From 0-14-3-00-62-12 sp034440555 (lineage in GTDB: Bacteria; Pseudomonadota; Gammaproteobacteria; Xanthomonadales; Ahniellaceae): 64,000 nt of DNA. Position numbers and translations under genes: made by a program. Under the pieces are notes generated by a model. It made no database searches. It was not told where the DNA came from and saw only the letters and a program-made list of their open reading frames with translations. The stretch's first letter is position 1. Each line of letters starts with the position of its first letter. This document shows, in pieces, positions 46,891 to 56,035 of this stretch. The stretch lies in the NCBI GenBank assembly GCA_034440555.1, contig JAWXCG010000295.1, positions 5,873-69,872 of the forward strand, written 5' to 3'.

Positions 46891-48465
46891 ATGTTCGACT
46901 TCATCATCGTGGGTGCGGGTTCGGCCGGCTGTGTGCTGGCCAATCGACTGTCTGCCAATCCACAACATCGGGTGCTATTGCTCGAGGCTGGTCCACGCGA
47001 CTGGCATCCGTTCATCCATATGCCCGCCGGCATCGCCAAGCTGGTCGGCAGCAAAGGAGTGAACTGGAACTACCACACCGAACCCGAGCCGAATCTCAAC
47101 AACCGCCGCCTGTGGTGGCCGCGCGGCAAGGTACTGGGTGGTTCAAGCTCGATCAATGCCATGTGCTATATCCGCGGCCATCGGCGTGACTACGATGACT
47201 GGGCTGCGGCCGGCAATCATGGCTGGAGCTTCGATGACATGTTGCCGCTGTTCAAGCACAGCGAGAACAACGAACGCGGCGCTGATGCCTTTCACGCACG
47301 CGGCGGCCATTTCAATGTAGCCGATTTGCGCTACACCAACCCCTTGTCCAGCGTGTTTGTAAATGCAGCCATCGAAGCTGGCTACGCGCGCAATCCCGAC
47401 TTCAACGGCGCCAATATGGAGGGCTTCGGCTTCTATCAGGTCACCCAGAAAAACGGGCGGCGCTGGAGCACCGCCGCCGGCTTTCTGAATGCCGCACGCG
47501 GGCGCAGCAACCTCAAAATTGTCACCCGCGCGATGGTGCAACGCGTGCAGATCGAGAATGGGCGCGCGGTCGCTGTCGAGTATCGCGTCGGGCGCCAACT
47601 TGTGCGTGCCCAATGTGCGCGTGAGGTGATCCTTTCCGGCGGCGCCATCAATTCACCGCAGCTGTTGATGCTATCCGGCGTTGGGCCGGCCGATCATCTG
47701 CAGCGGCACGGTATCGCGATCAAGCACGCGCTGCCGGGCGTGGGTCGCAACCTGCATGATCACCTGGACACCTGCACCGTCTATCGCTGCACTCAGCCGA
47801 TTACTTACGACCGCATCAGCGATGTGCTCACCGGACTGCGCTATCTGTTGTTCAAGGACGGCCCCGGAACCTCGAACGTGGCCGAGGCCGGCGGCTTCGC
47901 ACGCTCATCGCTGGCGCCAGATGAACGGCCGGATCTGCAATTCCATTTCGTTCCGGCGATCCTGGACGACCACGGGCGTAACCGCATCGCCGGCGATGGC
48001 ATCACCCTGCATGCCTGCCACCTGCAGCCGCGCAGCCGCGGGCATGTCGAGTTGGCTTCGGCCGATCCGGCAGTACCAGCCAAAATGTTTGCCAACTATT
48101 TGAGCGATGCCGAGGGACTTGATCGACGCACGCTGATCGAAGCGGTTCGTACCTCACGCCGACTTTTCAACACGCGCGCTTTCGATGCCTTTCGCGGCGT
48201 CGAGATGTTTCCGGGAGACAACGACGACTCGGACGTCGCCATCACTGCGTTTTTGCGTCGCAAGTGCGAAACCGTTTATCACCCAGTCGGAACCTGCCGC
48301 ATGGGCAACGACGATCTCGCGGTCGTCGACGCGCAATTGTGCGTGCAAGGGGTAAACGGGCTGCGCGTGGTTGATGCCTCGATCATGCCGAAAATAGTTT
48401 CCGGCAACACCAACGCGCCGACGGTTGCAATCGCCGAAAAAGCCAGCAAAATGATTCTTGGATAA
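46891..48465 (+). CDS. GMC-family flavin oxidoreductase (choline dehydrogenase-like)
   Basis: A 524-residue FAD enzyme of the GMC family. It has the dinucleotide motif FIIVGAGSAGCVLANRL (GAGSAG at 9-14), the GMC signature 1 around WWPRGKVLGGSSSINAM, signature 2 GGAINSPQLLMLSGVGP, and the C-terminal active-site region CETVYHPVGTCRMG followed by VVDASIMPKIVSGNTNAPTVAIAEKA. It probably oxidises an alcohol such as an aliphatic alcohol or choline; the substrate cannot be told. The ATG at 46891 follows AAGGA at slightly wide spacing. It stands alone. Confidence 0.9.
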   Translation: MFDFIIVGAGSAGCVLANRLSANPQHRVLLLEAGPRDWHPFIHMPAGIAKLVGSKGVNWNYHTEPEPNLNNRRLWWPRGKVLGGSSSINAMCYIRGHRRDYDDWAAAGNHGWSFDDMLPLFKHSENNERGADAFHARGGHFNVADLRYTNPLSSVFVNAAIEAGYARNPDFNGANMEGFGFYQVTQKNGRRWSTAAGFLNAARGRSNLKIVTRAMVQRVQIENGRAVAVEYRVGRQLVRAQCAREVILSGGAINSPQLLMLSGVGPADHLQRHGIAIKHALPGVGRNLHDHLDTCTVYRCTQPITYDRISDVLTGLRYLLFKDGPGTSNVAEAGGFARSSLAPDERPDLQFHFVPAILDDHGRNRIAGDGITLHACHLQPRSRGHVELASADPAVPAKMFANYLSDAEGLDRRTLIEAVRTSRRLFNTRAFDAFRGVEMFPGDNDDSDVAITAFLRRKCETVYHPVGTCRMGNDDLAVVDAQLCVQGVNGLRVVDASIMPKIVSGNTNAPTVAIAEKASKMILG

Positions 48466-48541
48466 AACATCGCACTTGGCATATGCGTGGCGGCACACAG
48501 TCTGAGCTTCCCATCCGAAACGGCGGCGCGAGTCTCCTGCT

Positions 48542-49390
48542 CTACTCTGCCTGGATCGCCACCGGCCGCGGATACGTACGCCCGGCACGCAACGGCCGGA
48601 AGCAATCGGCAGTGCGATAGAACGCTTCGTGTTCATTGCCGTCATGCCAGCCCGGTATGCCCGACAACGGCAGCGGCCTGAGCTCTTGCGGATCGTTGAG
48701 GCATTCACCGCGTGCGATCCGTTGGGCAAGCACATCCAGCATGCAGGATTCGGGGTCACCGTCTGCGGCTACTTCGGGCAATTGCACGACCACACACTTG
48801 GCGGTAATCAACTGCTGGGGCGTCAGCGCATGCTCCAGCGTCGCGTGGCCAAACACGATGACGCGTATGCGCCCATCCGACCAGGCGGCGCGCATCGTCC
48901 AGAACAGCGCATGCCAGTCGTGACGATCCCAATGGGCGACCAGCGCCGGGTCGCGCACCAGAACAATGACGCCGCCTTCATCGAAATGCGTGATCGCCAT
49001 CTGCGCGCGCGAACGTTCCTTGTCCATGCGTTGGCGCAGTTCGGCCACATAGCGCGCGTTGATGGCCGACTTCAACGACGTGTAGCGAATCCAGATCAGC
49101 GCGTTGAGCAAGTCGTGCCAGTTATCGGGACGGGTACTGATGATGCCTGTCTCGTAACTGCGCTGCTCGTAGTGCAATCCGTCACGCAGCAAAGCCGGGG
49201 TTTGTGCGACGAAGCGCAGCGCCAGACCGGTGCGGGCGTGTCGGCGCCCCGCCAACAGCGCGTTCAGCGCATCCAGCTGAGGCCAGGTACTTGCAACGAT
49301 CCACGGATAGTCGGCAGCGATCGCATCCAGCGGTGGACGCTGCCAAACCGCAGAATCTGTCGCCTCACGAGCCGGCGCCTGATAACGCAT
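48542..49390 (-). CDS. DUF3025 domain protein
   Basis: A 282-residue protein of the DUF3025 type, of unknown function. Marks include DNWHDLLNALIWIRYTSLK, ITHFDEGGVIVLVRDPALV and VIVFGHATLEHAL near the C-terminal half, and PLSGIPGWHDGNEHEAFY. No signal peptide or membrane helix is visible, so it is probably cytoplasmic. I start it at the ATG at 49390, just after the rimO stop (49395), since a longer start overlaps rimO. No strong ribosome-binding site is visible. It is probably co-transcribed with rimO. Confidence 0.8.
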   Translation of the reverse strand: MRYQAPAREATDSAVWQRPPLDAIAADYPWIVASTWPQLDALNALLAGRRHARTGLALRFVAQTPALLRDGLHYEQRSYETGIISTRPDNWHDLLNALIWIRYTSLKSAINARYVAELRQRMDKERSRAQMAITHFDEGGVIVLVRDPALVAHWDRHDWHALFWTMRAAWSDGRIRVIVFGHATLEHALTPQQLITAKCVVVQLPEVAADGDPESCMLDVLAQRIARGECLNDPQELRPLPLSGIPGWHDGNEHEAFYRTADCFRPLRAGRTYPRPVAIQAE

Positions 49391-49394
49391 CCGG

Positions 49395-50723
49395 TCAAGC
49401 GACGATGCTGCCGTGCAGGTCGTGCTGGTCGCAGCGTTCAATCTGCACCATCACCATGTCACCGGGCTTGAGTTTGGCGTTGACCGCGTTGGAGGACACG
49501 TAGACCTTTCCATCGATTTCCGGTGCATCGGCGCGCGAGCGGCCGATGGCAACCGTCGGCCCGACCTCGTCGATCAAAACTTGTTGCTGGCTTCCCACTT
49601 TTTGCTTCAGTCGTTTCTTGCTGATCTTTGCCTGCGTCTTCATGAATCGCTCAAGACGATCCTGCTTGACCTCTTCCGGCACTGGATCCGGCAGCTCGTT
49701 GGCCTTGGCGCCAGCTACTGGCGAGTAGGCAAATGCGCCAACGCGATCGAGATCTGCGGCCTGCAGAAACTGCAGCAGTTCCTCAAACTCCGCCTCGGTT
49801 TCGCCGGGAAAGCCGACAATGAATGTACTGCGCAAAGTGATGTCCGGACACAGCGCACGCCAGCCCAGGATACGGTCGAGATTCTTCTCGCCACTGGCCG
49901 GGCGTTTCATCAATTTGAGGATGCGCGGGTTGGCGTGCTGCATCGGGATATCCAGATACGGCAGAATGCGCCCGGCCGCCATCAACGGCACCACTGCGTC
50001 AACGTGTGGGTACGGGTAGACGTAGTGCAATCGCGTCCAGGCACCCAGCTCCGCCAAGCCCTCGCACAGCGCCAGCATACGCGTCTGGTAATTACGCCCG
50101 CGCCAGCTGCGCTCGGCATACTTCACATCAACGCCATAGGCACTGGTGTCCTGCGATACCACCAGCAACTCACGCACACCGCTTTTGACCAGCTTCTCTG
50201 CCTCAATCAACACTTCGTCTACCGGCCGTGAAACCAGATCACCGCGCATGGAAGGAATGATGCAGAACGTGCAACGGTGATTGCAGCCTTCTGAAATTTT
50301 CAGGTACGCGTAGTGGCGCGGCGTCAGTTTTACGCCCTGCGGCGGCAATAGATCGAAGAACGGATCGTGCTTGGGCGGCACCTGGGCATGCACTGCACGC
50401 ATGACACTCTGATAGTCCTGCGGCCCGGAGATCGACAGCACATCCGGATATTTTTCCTTGATCAACTCAGCGCGTGCACCGAGGCAACCGGTAACAACAA
50501 CCTTGCCGTTCTCGGCCATCGCCTCGCCGATCGCATCCAGTGACTCCTCGACTGCGGCATCGATAAAGCCGCAGGTGTTGACCACCACCACATCGGCGTC
50601 TTTGTAGCTCGGCACCACGGCGTAACCTTCCGCGCGCAACTGGGTAAGAATCCGCTCGGAATCGACCAGGGCCTTTGGGCACCCCAGGCTGACAAATCCG
50701 ACTTTTGGGTTGGCGCGCGACAT
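49395..50723 (-). CDS. rimO: ribosomal protein S12 methylthiotransferase RimO
   Basis: A 442-residue radical SAM enzyme that adds a methylthio group to Asp89 of ribosomal protein S12. It has the N-terminal UPF0004 domain with cysteines in FVSLGCPKALVDSE, VVNTCGFIDAA and VVVTGCLGAR (auxiliary cluster), the radical SAM CNHRCTFC motif with SEGCNHRCTFCIIPSMRG, and a C-terminal TRAM domain (about 380-440). S12 substrate preference is assigned from the overall match to RimO rather than MiaB. Start at 50723 (MSRANPKVG) fits the family. Confidence 0.95.
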   Translation of the reverse strand: MSRANPKVGFVSLGCPKALVDSERILTQLRAEGYAVVPSYKDADVVVVNTCGFIDAAVEESLDAIGEAMAENGKVVVTGCLGARAELIKEKYPDVLSISGPQDYQSVMRAVHAQVPPKHDPFFDLLPPQGVKLTPRHYAYLKISEGCNHRCTFCIIPSMRGDLVSRPVDEVLIEAEKLVKSGVRELLVVSQDTSAYGVDVKYAERSWRGRNYQTRMLALCEGLAELGAWTRLHYVYPYPHVDAVVPLMAAGRILPYLDIPMQHANPRILKLMKRPASGEKNLDRILGWRALCPDITLRSTFIVGFPGETEAEFEELLQFLQAADLDRVGAFAYSPVAGAKANELPDPVPEEVKQDRLERFMKTQAKISKKRLKQKVGSQQQVLIDEVGPTVAIGRSRADAPEIDGKVYVSSNAVNAKLKPGDMVMVQIERCDQHDLHGSIVA

Positions 50724-51124
50724 GAGAAATCCTGGTTGCAAAGTCAAAGAAATGGGTAGTGGGCAGCGCTCTCGCCGTACGTCGAAGCGCAGATCGCGCC
50801 ACGTTCAAAGTGGCGCCGCCACGCGCGGAAGAATCTCTGCCATCTATGCAAGGCCTACCCGGTGCGAGGACGTCGTCGAGGCAGCTGGGTATTTTACCCT
50901 GCATCGTCTGAACTTGCGCTGGGATACACGACAATTCCCCGCTAGCCTGTCTTTTGGAGCGCTTAGCGGACCGCGGCAATGCCAACGACCACTCTGTAGA
51001 AGTGCCGCCCGATCCCACCGCTTTAGAATCTCGCCACCCGGTGGACTCCAAAAACAACTGTTCCGGGCCGGTCCGGCGCTGGTGAGATCGTTAAAATGAG
51101 CGGCCATTCGCCACCGGACCCGCC
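50724..51124. other. intergenic region before the diguanylate cyclase gene
   Basis: About 400 bp between the divergent rimO and the GGEEF gene. A minus-strand frame at 50844-51107 and a plus-strand frame at 50710-51099 exist but have no domains or ribosome-binding sites. I see no repeat or RNA here. Confidence 0.5.
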
Positions 51125-53203
51125 GTGAATTTTCTGTGTCTAGGACTACCCGTTTTGTTCCTGGCGGCCGACGTCAATCCGGGGGCGGCTCAGCAAGCTG
51201 GCGCGGTCCCGCAGAATGTTCGGGAAAGCCCGCATTCTGCGCTGTACCAGCTCGACCGGTTGCGAGCTCTGGGCTTGGGCAGCAATGGGGCGTTCGAAGC
51301 GCATTCGGCAATTGCGACCTGGCACCAGATGCACAGTGAATACGAACCGGCCGTACGGCAATGGCGTCTGGCATTGATCGTGGCTGTGGCTGAGGGCAAG
51401 GCGCACCGCGAGATGTTTGCACTCAACGCACTAGCGCTGAGTCAGATTGTGGCTGGAGACTATGATGCAGGAGGGGTGAGTGCCGAGCGACTGCTCAAGC
51501 TGGCGCGTGTACATCACGCCCCCGGCTACGAGAGCGAGGCACAAACTCGACTGGGCACGATTTCACGCCGCCGCGGTCGCCTTGACGATGCGCTGAGCCA
51601 CCATCAGAGCGCGCTCAATGTGGGACGCAAGTTTGAACGGCCTGCGGCCATGGCTCAGGCGCTGACCAATTTGGGCACGGTCTATCGCGACATGGGACGT
51701 TACTCCGAAGCGCTGGATCGACAGATGCAGGCGTTGGAACTGCGCAAGCAACTCGGGCCGGGTTATCGCGTCGATGTTCCTTATCGCAATATTGGGCTGC
51801 TCTATCGGGAGATCGAAGACAGTCAGTCTGCGCGTGAGAACCTCGAACACGCCATCGACGCGGCCAAGCTCGAATTTGATCCGTTTGCCTTGTCATCGGC
51901 GCTAGGCAGCTACGCCACCCTGCTTAACGATCTGGGTGAATGGGATCAGGCGCAGTCCCATGCCCAGCGCGCGCTGGACACGGATCTGCCGCTGGGCAAC
52001 AAACAGGCGATGGCGCTCGAGTATCTCGAACTGGCGCGTTCGCAGATCGGGCTGCGTCGATTCGCTGATGCGTCCATGTATGTAAACAAAGCGCTGCGCC
52101 TCGGTGAGGAAATGAGCCAGGCCGACGTGATCGGCCGTGCACTGCTGTATCGCGGCGATCTGCTCGCTGCCGAGGGCAATCCCGCCGCTGCCGAAAGCAC
52201 CTATTCGCAATCGGTCGAGCACCTGACCCGCGCTCAGCTCAAACCGCAGTTGCACGCGGCATACCTTGCGATCGAACGCCTGCTCGAACGTCGCGGCGCA
52301 TTGAGCGAAGCCTTGCTGTATTCGCGCCAGCGCGCAGCGCTGCGCGAGGAGCTGCTCGGCCTGACCTCGGCGCGCCGGCTGGCGATCCTTGAACTGAAGC
52401 AGGAGCGCGAGCGCACCGACCGCCAGCTGGAAATTCTGCGCATGGACAATCAAGTTCAGGAGCTGGGACTGCGCACCGAAAGCCTGCGCCAGCGCATCGC
52501 CATCGGCGCACTGGTGGCACTGCTCAGCATGGTCGGGTTTCTGTTTTGGCGGTTGAGTGAAGTGCGCCGGCTCAATGCCGAGTTGGCGAGCAAGAACAAC
52601 GCCATCTCGTCCCAGGATTCGGCACTGCGCGCAGTCAACGCGCGCCTTAGTGCGCAAGCAAGCGAGCTCTACCATGCCGCCACTGTCGATCCGCTGACCC
52701 AGGTATTCAATCGCGGCCATTTGATGCAGATGCTCAGCAAAATGTTCGACCTGTCGGTGAAGACCGGTCGCGAGATGACCCTGCTGCTGATCGATCTGGA
52801 CCGGTTCAAACCGGTCAATGACAACTATGGTCACCAGTTCGGTGACCGCGTACTCACGGCCGCAGTGGCTGTGTTTCGAGAAGAACTGCGTGAGAACGAA
52901 TTGCTTGGCCGTTACGGCGGTGAGGAATTTATCGTCGGCCTGCTCGGACACGAAGAAGATCAGGCACTGGGAATTGCCGAACGCCTGCGTTTGAAGTTGC
53001 AGCAACGCATGAGTGCACTGGACGGGCGCCGACTGGACATCACCACCAGCATTGGCGTGGCGCGTGTCGGCCAGCTACGCCAGCCGTCCGTGAGCGCATT
53101 GATTTCCGCCGCCGATGACGCGCTCTACAGCGCCAAGCGCCTGGGTCGCAATCGGGTTGAGAGTTTCTCTACCATGGCGCCGGGTGGTTTTGATCCGCGA
53201 TGA
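51125..53203 (+). CDS. diguanylate cyclase with TPR sensor domain
   Basis: A 692-residue protein that should make cyclic di-GMP. A possible N-terminal signal segment is followed by about seven TPR-type repeats (about 60-400, for example ALTNLGTVYRDMGRYSEALDRQMQALEL), then a coiled coil (REELLGLTS to VQELGLRTE), one membrane helix (about 459-476) and a C-terminal GGDEF domain. The active-site loop is GGEEF (598-602), which is compatible with activity. The position of the allosteric inhibitory RxxD motif reads RENE, so product inhibition may be weakened. The start is a GTG at 51125; a GC-rich palindrome follows the gene. Confidence 0.9.
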   Translation: MNFLCLGLPVLFLAADVNPGAAQQAGAVPQNVRESPHSALYQLDRLRALGLGSNGAFEAHSAIATWHQMHSEYEPAVRQWRLALIVAVAEGKAHREMFALNALALSQIVAGDYDAGGVSAERLLKLARVHHAPGYESEAQTRLGTISRRRGRLDDALSHHQSALNVGRKFERPAAMAQALTNLGTVYRDMGRYSEALDRQMQALELRKQLGPGYRVDVPYRNIGLLYREIEDSQSARENLEHAIDAAKLEFDPFALSSALGSYATLLNDLGEWDQAQSHAQRALDTDLPLGNKQAMALEYLELARSQIGLRRFADASMYVNKALRLGEEMSQADVIGRALLYRGDLLAAEGNPAAAESTYSQSVEHLTRAQLKPQLHAAYLAIERLLERRGALSEALLYSRQRAALREELLGLTSARRLAILELKQERERTDRQLEILRMDNQVQELGLRTESLRQRIAIGALVALLSMVGFLFWRLSEVRRLNAELASKNNAISSQDSALRAVNARLSAQASELYHAATVDPLTQVFNRGHLMQMLSKMFDLSVKTGREMTLLLIDLDRFKPVNDNYGHQFGDRVLTAAVAVFREELRENELLGRYGGEEFIVGLLGHEEDQALGIAERLRLKLQQRMSALDGRRLDITTSIGVARVGQLRQPSVSALISAADDALYSAKRLGRNRVESFSTMAPGGFDPR

Positions 53204-53218
53204 CAGCTGCTGGAGCGG

Positions 53219-53290
53219 CTTGGTGGGAGCGGCGTGAGCCGCGATTGTCTAGCGCGCCAGACAATCGCGGCTCACGCCGCTCCCACCAAG
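53219..53290. repeat. REP/BIME: perfect 32-bp inverted repeat
   Basis: Two perfect 32-bp arms (53219-53250 and 53259-53290) around an 8-bp centre, lying between the GGEEF gene and the DLH-HIT gene. The arms contain the REP core GTGGGAGCGGCGTGAGCCGC. On RNA it would form a very stable hairpin and may end or stabilise transcripts of the cyclase gene. Confidence 0.85.
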
Positions 53291-53357
53291 GCGCTCTCAC
53301 ATTGCCGTCGTTGATGCATACTCGCGTTTTACTCACCGCTGCGGGAAGCTTCCATCC

Positions 53358-54431
53358 ATGGGGCACATCACACTTACCGCCGCCGATGGCCACACATTCC
53401 GTGCCTGGCAGGAACTACCGGTTGAACCACCGCTGGGCAGCGTCGTCGTGCTGCAGGAAATCTTTGGCGTCAATGCTCATATCCGGCAGGTCTGCGCACA
53501 ATTCGCTGCCAACGGATTTGCTGCGATCGCTCCCCAGCTATTCGATCGAGTGGGCGGCAATGTGGAATACGGCTATGACGAAGCCGGAGTCGCAGGCGGG
53601 CGCAGCCTCATCGCCCAAATGACCTGGGATGATGCACTGCGCGACGTCGCAGCAGCGGCGGCGCACGTGCAGCGCTTCGGCAGCGTCGGCGCCGTGGGTT
53701 ATTGCTGGGGTGGCACGTTGGCCTGGCTCTGCGCCACACGCCTGGGCTTACCGGCGGTCAGTTATTACGGGGCACGCTCGCTGCCCTTTGTCGACGAGTT
53801 TGCACAGGCACCGGTGATCTTGCACTTCGGCCAACACGATCCATTGATCTCAGCGCAGTATCGCGACGCTTTTGCCCAATCGCAACCGTTGGTCCCGCAG
53901 TTTGTCTACGCCGCGGGACATGGATTCAACTGCAATGAGCGCGCCGATTTCCACGCCGAATCGGCGGCCATTGCCTGGCGCCGCACCCTCGGGTTTTTTC
54001 GCGACCATCTTCGACCAGCCGCCGAGTTTGCGCTGCATCCGAAGCTTGAAGAAGACGCGATCGAGGTCGGCGACTTGTCGCTGTGTCGCGTGCTGCTGAT
54101 GAATGATGCCCGGTATCCTTGGCTGATACTGGTGCCGCGCTGCGCACAAGCAAGCGAAATTATTGACCTCGAACCGTCAGATCGCGGTCGCCTTATGGAA
54201 GAGATCGCGATCGCCAGCGAAGCCATGCGCAGCGTATTCGAACCCGAAAAATTGAACGTCGCGGCGCTGGGCAATGTGGTGCCGCAATTACACGTGCACA
54301 TTGTCGCGCGTTATGCCAGTGATGGCGCTTGGCCCGCACCCGTGTGGGGCGTCGGCACCGCTGAGCCGTACAAGACCGGCCAGGTGCACGCGACCCTCAA
54401 GTCACTGCGCGAGGCGTTTAAGTTCTTGTAG
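53358..54431 (+). CDS. dienelactone hydrolase-HIT domain fusion protein
   Basis: A 357-residue protein made of two enzymes in one frame. Residues 1 to about 218 form a dienelactone-hydrolase alpha/beta fold: ELPVEPPLGSVVVLQEIFG opening, the nucleophile GYCWGG (Cys116), and the Asp and His of the triad at HDP (D161) and AGHGF (H188). Residues about 222-357 form a histidine-triad (HIT) domain with LCRVLLMNDARYPWLILVPR and LGNVVPQLHVHIVAR (H312 and H314), the variant with Gln in place of the first triad His. In many Xanthomonadales these two are separate proteins. No internal stop or frameshift is present. Function of the combination is unknown. Confidence 0.88.
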   Translation: MGHITLTAADGHTFRAWQELPVEPPLGSVVVLQEIFGVNAHIRQVCAQFAANGFAAIAPQLFDRVGGNVEYGYDEAGVAGGRSLIAQMTWDDALRDVAAAAAHVQRFGSVGAVGYCWGGTLAWLCATRLGLPAVSYYGARSLPFVDEFAQAPVILHFGQHDPLISAQYRDAFAQSQPLVPQFVYAAGHGFNCNERADFHAESAAIAWRRTLGFFRDHLRPAAEFALHPKLEEDAIEVGDLSLCRVLLMNDARYPWLILVPRCAQASEIIDLEPSDRGRLMEEIAIASEAMRSVFEPEKLNVAALGNVVPQLHVHIVARYASDGAWPAPVWGVGTAEPYKTGQVHATLKSLREAFKFL

Positions 54432-54486
54432 GATGGGTGCAACCCACCATTATAAAATCTTTGGAAATTGGTAGGTTGCACCCACC
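54431..54486. repeat. REP-like inverted repeat
   Basis: Two nearly identical inverted arms, GGATGGGTGCAACCCACC (54431-54448) and GGTAGGTTGCACCCACC (54470-54486), separated by 21 AT-rich bases. It lies immediately after the stop of the DLH-HIT gene and before a convergent small gene. It is a different family from the GTGGGAGCGGC repeats. Confidence 0.75.
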
Positions 54487-54512
54487 TTGCGAGCGCACGA
54501 AGGGCTCCGTCG

Positions 54513-54833
54513 CTAGAGCTCGCGCGTGCTGCCTTTTTCCTTGCGCATCGCCCTCAAGCCCGAGCGCTTGGCGGCAACGGCGAACAAATCCTCGCCTTCA
54601 TCGCCGCCAACGTCAGCACCGATCAGAACGACCTCGGTGACACCATCATCTTCCTTGATGGCGCCCAGATAACCCTCGAGCTGCTTGGGGCCAAAGGTGT
54701 AGCCGTCGGCTTGATAGCGCGGCCCTTTTATCAATTTGATATTGACCGACTCCGCGGCGATCGACGGGCTGGCGATTGCCACCAGCGTTATCGCCAACAA
54801 GCTGTAAGCCCATGCCGAACTGGTGCGCTTCAT
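54513..54833 (-). CDS. small exported protein, function unknown
   Basis: A 106-residue protein with a signal peptide (about 1-27, ending SPSIAA). The mature part has a short beta-rich stretch SVNIKLIKGPRYQADGYTFG and LEGYLGAIKEDDGVTEVVLIGADV, which loosely resembles the periplasmic domain of ExbD-like proteins, but the resemblance is weak. The C-terminus is basic. It is 22 bases upstream, in position, of the RDD gene stop on the same strand. I do not recognise a family with confidence. Confidence 0.65.
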   Translation of the reverse strand: MKRTSSAWAYSLLAITLVAIASPSIAAESVNIKLIKGPRYQADGYTFGPKQLEGYLGAIKEDDGVTEVVLIGADVGGDEGEDLFAVAAKRSGLRAMRKEKGSTREL

Positions 54834-54855
54834 CTTCCCTCTCCCAAAAAAAACG

Positions 54856-55374
54856 TCAAACCAACACTACCCGCGTACCCGCGATCAGATCGTGAATGCA
54901 ACGACGGTCTTCGCGAAAAATAAACAGCGCATCGACGAACGAAAAGAGGCCGCCGACGATCGGAATCATTCCGATCAGGTACAGAACGCCATAGCGCAGA
55001 CTAACGAGCTTGATGAATTCCGGTTTGTTGCCATTGAGATCCACAATCTTCATCCCAAGAAGTTTCTTGGCTATGGTCTGACCCGATTGATTGAGGAAAT
55101 AGCCCTGAATGACAACCAACGCCACAAAACTGACCGCCATCGCCCCAGCATTCCACAGATAACTTGGCGGCTGGCCGTTCATCAACATCGTAAAATACCC
55201 GCTGGCAAACATTGCCGGCACTAGCAGGACCGACGGAATGATGTTGTCGATTAGGGCGCCAGCAAATCGCATACCGCGACCGGCCAGTTCCAACTGACCG
55301 GATTCCGCGAAGTCTGCAACAACAGCCTGTGGCGCCGCATACGGATTGCTCGGAATCTGTGGTGGTTGTTGCAT
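54856..55374 (-). CDS. RDD family membrane protein
   Basis: A 172-residue protein with a short proline-rich cytoplasmic leader followed by three membrane helices. The RDD pattern appears as GMRFAGALIDNIIP (the Arg-Asp pair is RFAGALID), QTIAKKLLGMKIVDLNGNKP after helix 2, and FREDRRCIHDLIAGTRVV at the end, which is the conserved C-terminal signature. RDD proteins are of mostly unknown function, some acting as sodium/proton antiporters. It is downstream of dcd on the same strand with a 33-bp gap. Confidence 0.85.
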   Translation of the reverse strand: MQQPPQIPSNPYAAPQAVVADFAESGQLELAGRGMRFAGALIDNIIPSVLLVPAMFASGYFTMLMNGQPPSYLWNAGAMAVSFVALVVIQGYFLNQSGQTIAKKLLGMKIVDLNGNKPEFIKLVSLRYGVLYLIGMIPIVGGLFSFVDALFIFREDRRCIHDLIAGTRVVLV

Positions 55375-55407
55375 GACGATCTCCTGGTTGAATTTTGCCG
55401 GGTTGAA

Positions 55408-55977
55408 TCAAGTCCGCGGTAGCGTGACCCCGCGTTGCCCCTGGTACTTGCCGCCGCGGTCACGATAGCTGATTTCGCACTCTTCGTCGGACTCGAAGAA
55501 CAACATTTGCGCCACACCCTCATTGGCATAAATGCGCGCTGGCAGTGTCGTCGTGTTGCTGAATTCCAGTGTGACGTGTCCTTCCCACTCTGGCTCCAGT
55601 GGCGTCACATTGACAATGATCCCACAACGCGCATAGGTGCTCTTGCCCAGACAGATGGTAAGCACGCTGCGTGGAATTCGAAAGTATTCGACCGTGCGCG
55701 CTAGCGCGAACGAATTGGGCGGGATGATGCAGACGTCTGCGTTCACGTCGACGAAACTCTGCGGATCGAATTGTTTGGGGTCGACAATTGTCGAGTTGAT
55801 GTTGGTAAAAATCTTGAACTCCCCGGCACAGCGCACGTCATAACCATAACTCGACGTGCCGTACGAAATCAGCTTGCCACCGCTGGCATTGGCGCGCACC
55901 TGGCCGGGCTCGAAAGGCTCGATCATGCCGTGCTGCTCGGCCATGCGCCGGATCCACTTGTCGGGTTTGATGCTCAT
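55408..55977 (-). CDS. dcd: dCTP deaminase
   Basis: A 189-residue enzyme that deaminates dCTP to dUTP for thymidine nucleotide synthesis. The family pattern is complete: MSIKPDKWIRRMAEQHGMIEPF, SYGTSSYGYDVRCAGEF (active-site region), RIPRSVLTICLGKSTYARCG, VNVTPLEPEWEGHVTLEFSNTT and EGVAQMLFFES. The start at 55977 matches; a long upstream extension of the frame has no homology features. It may be co-transcribed with mrp, whose stop lies 58 bp upstream. Confidence 0.95.
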   Translation of the reverse strand: MSIKPDKWIRRMAEQHGMIEPFEPGQVRANASGGKLISYGTSSYGYDVRCAGEFKIFTNINSTIVDPKQFDPQSFVDVNADVCIIPPNSFALARTVEYFRIPRSVLTICLGKSTYARCGIIVNVTPLEPEWEGHVTLEFSNTTTLPARIYANEGVAQMLFFESDEECEISYRDRGGKYQGQRGVTLPRT

Positions 55978-56035
55978 TGAATTCCTCGAAGGATCTGTTG
56001 TCAGGAACCCACAAGTTGCCCCTGGTGCAGGAAAG

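Noticed and set aside
51125..51250. GTG-started N-terminus of the GGEEF protein as a lipoprotein signal
   Set aside because: A cysteine lies near the start (FLCLGLPVLF) but the lipobox spacing and the basic N-region are missing.
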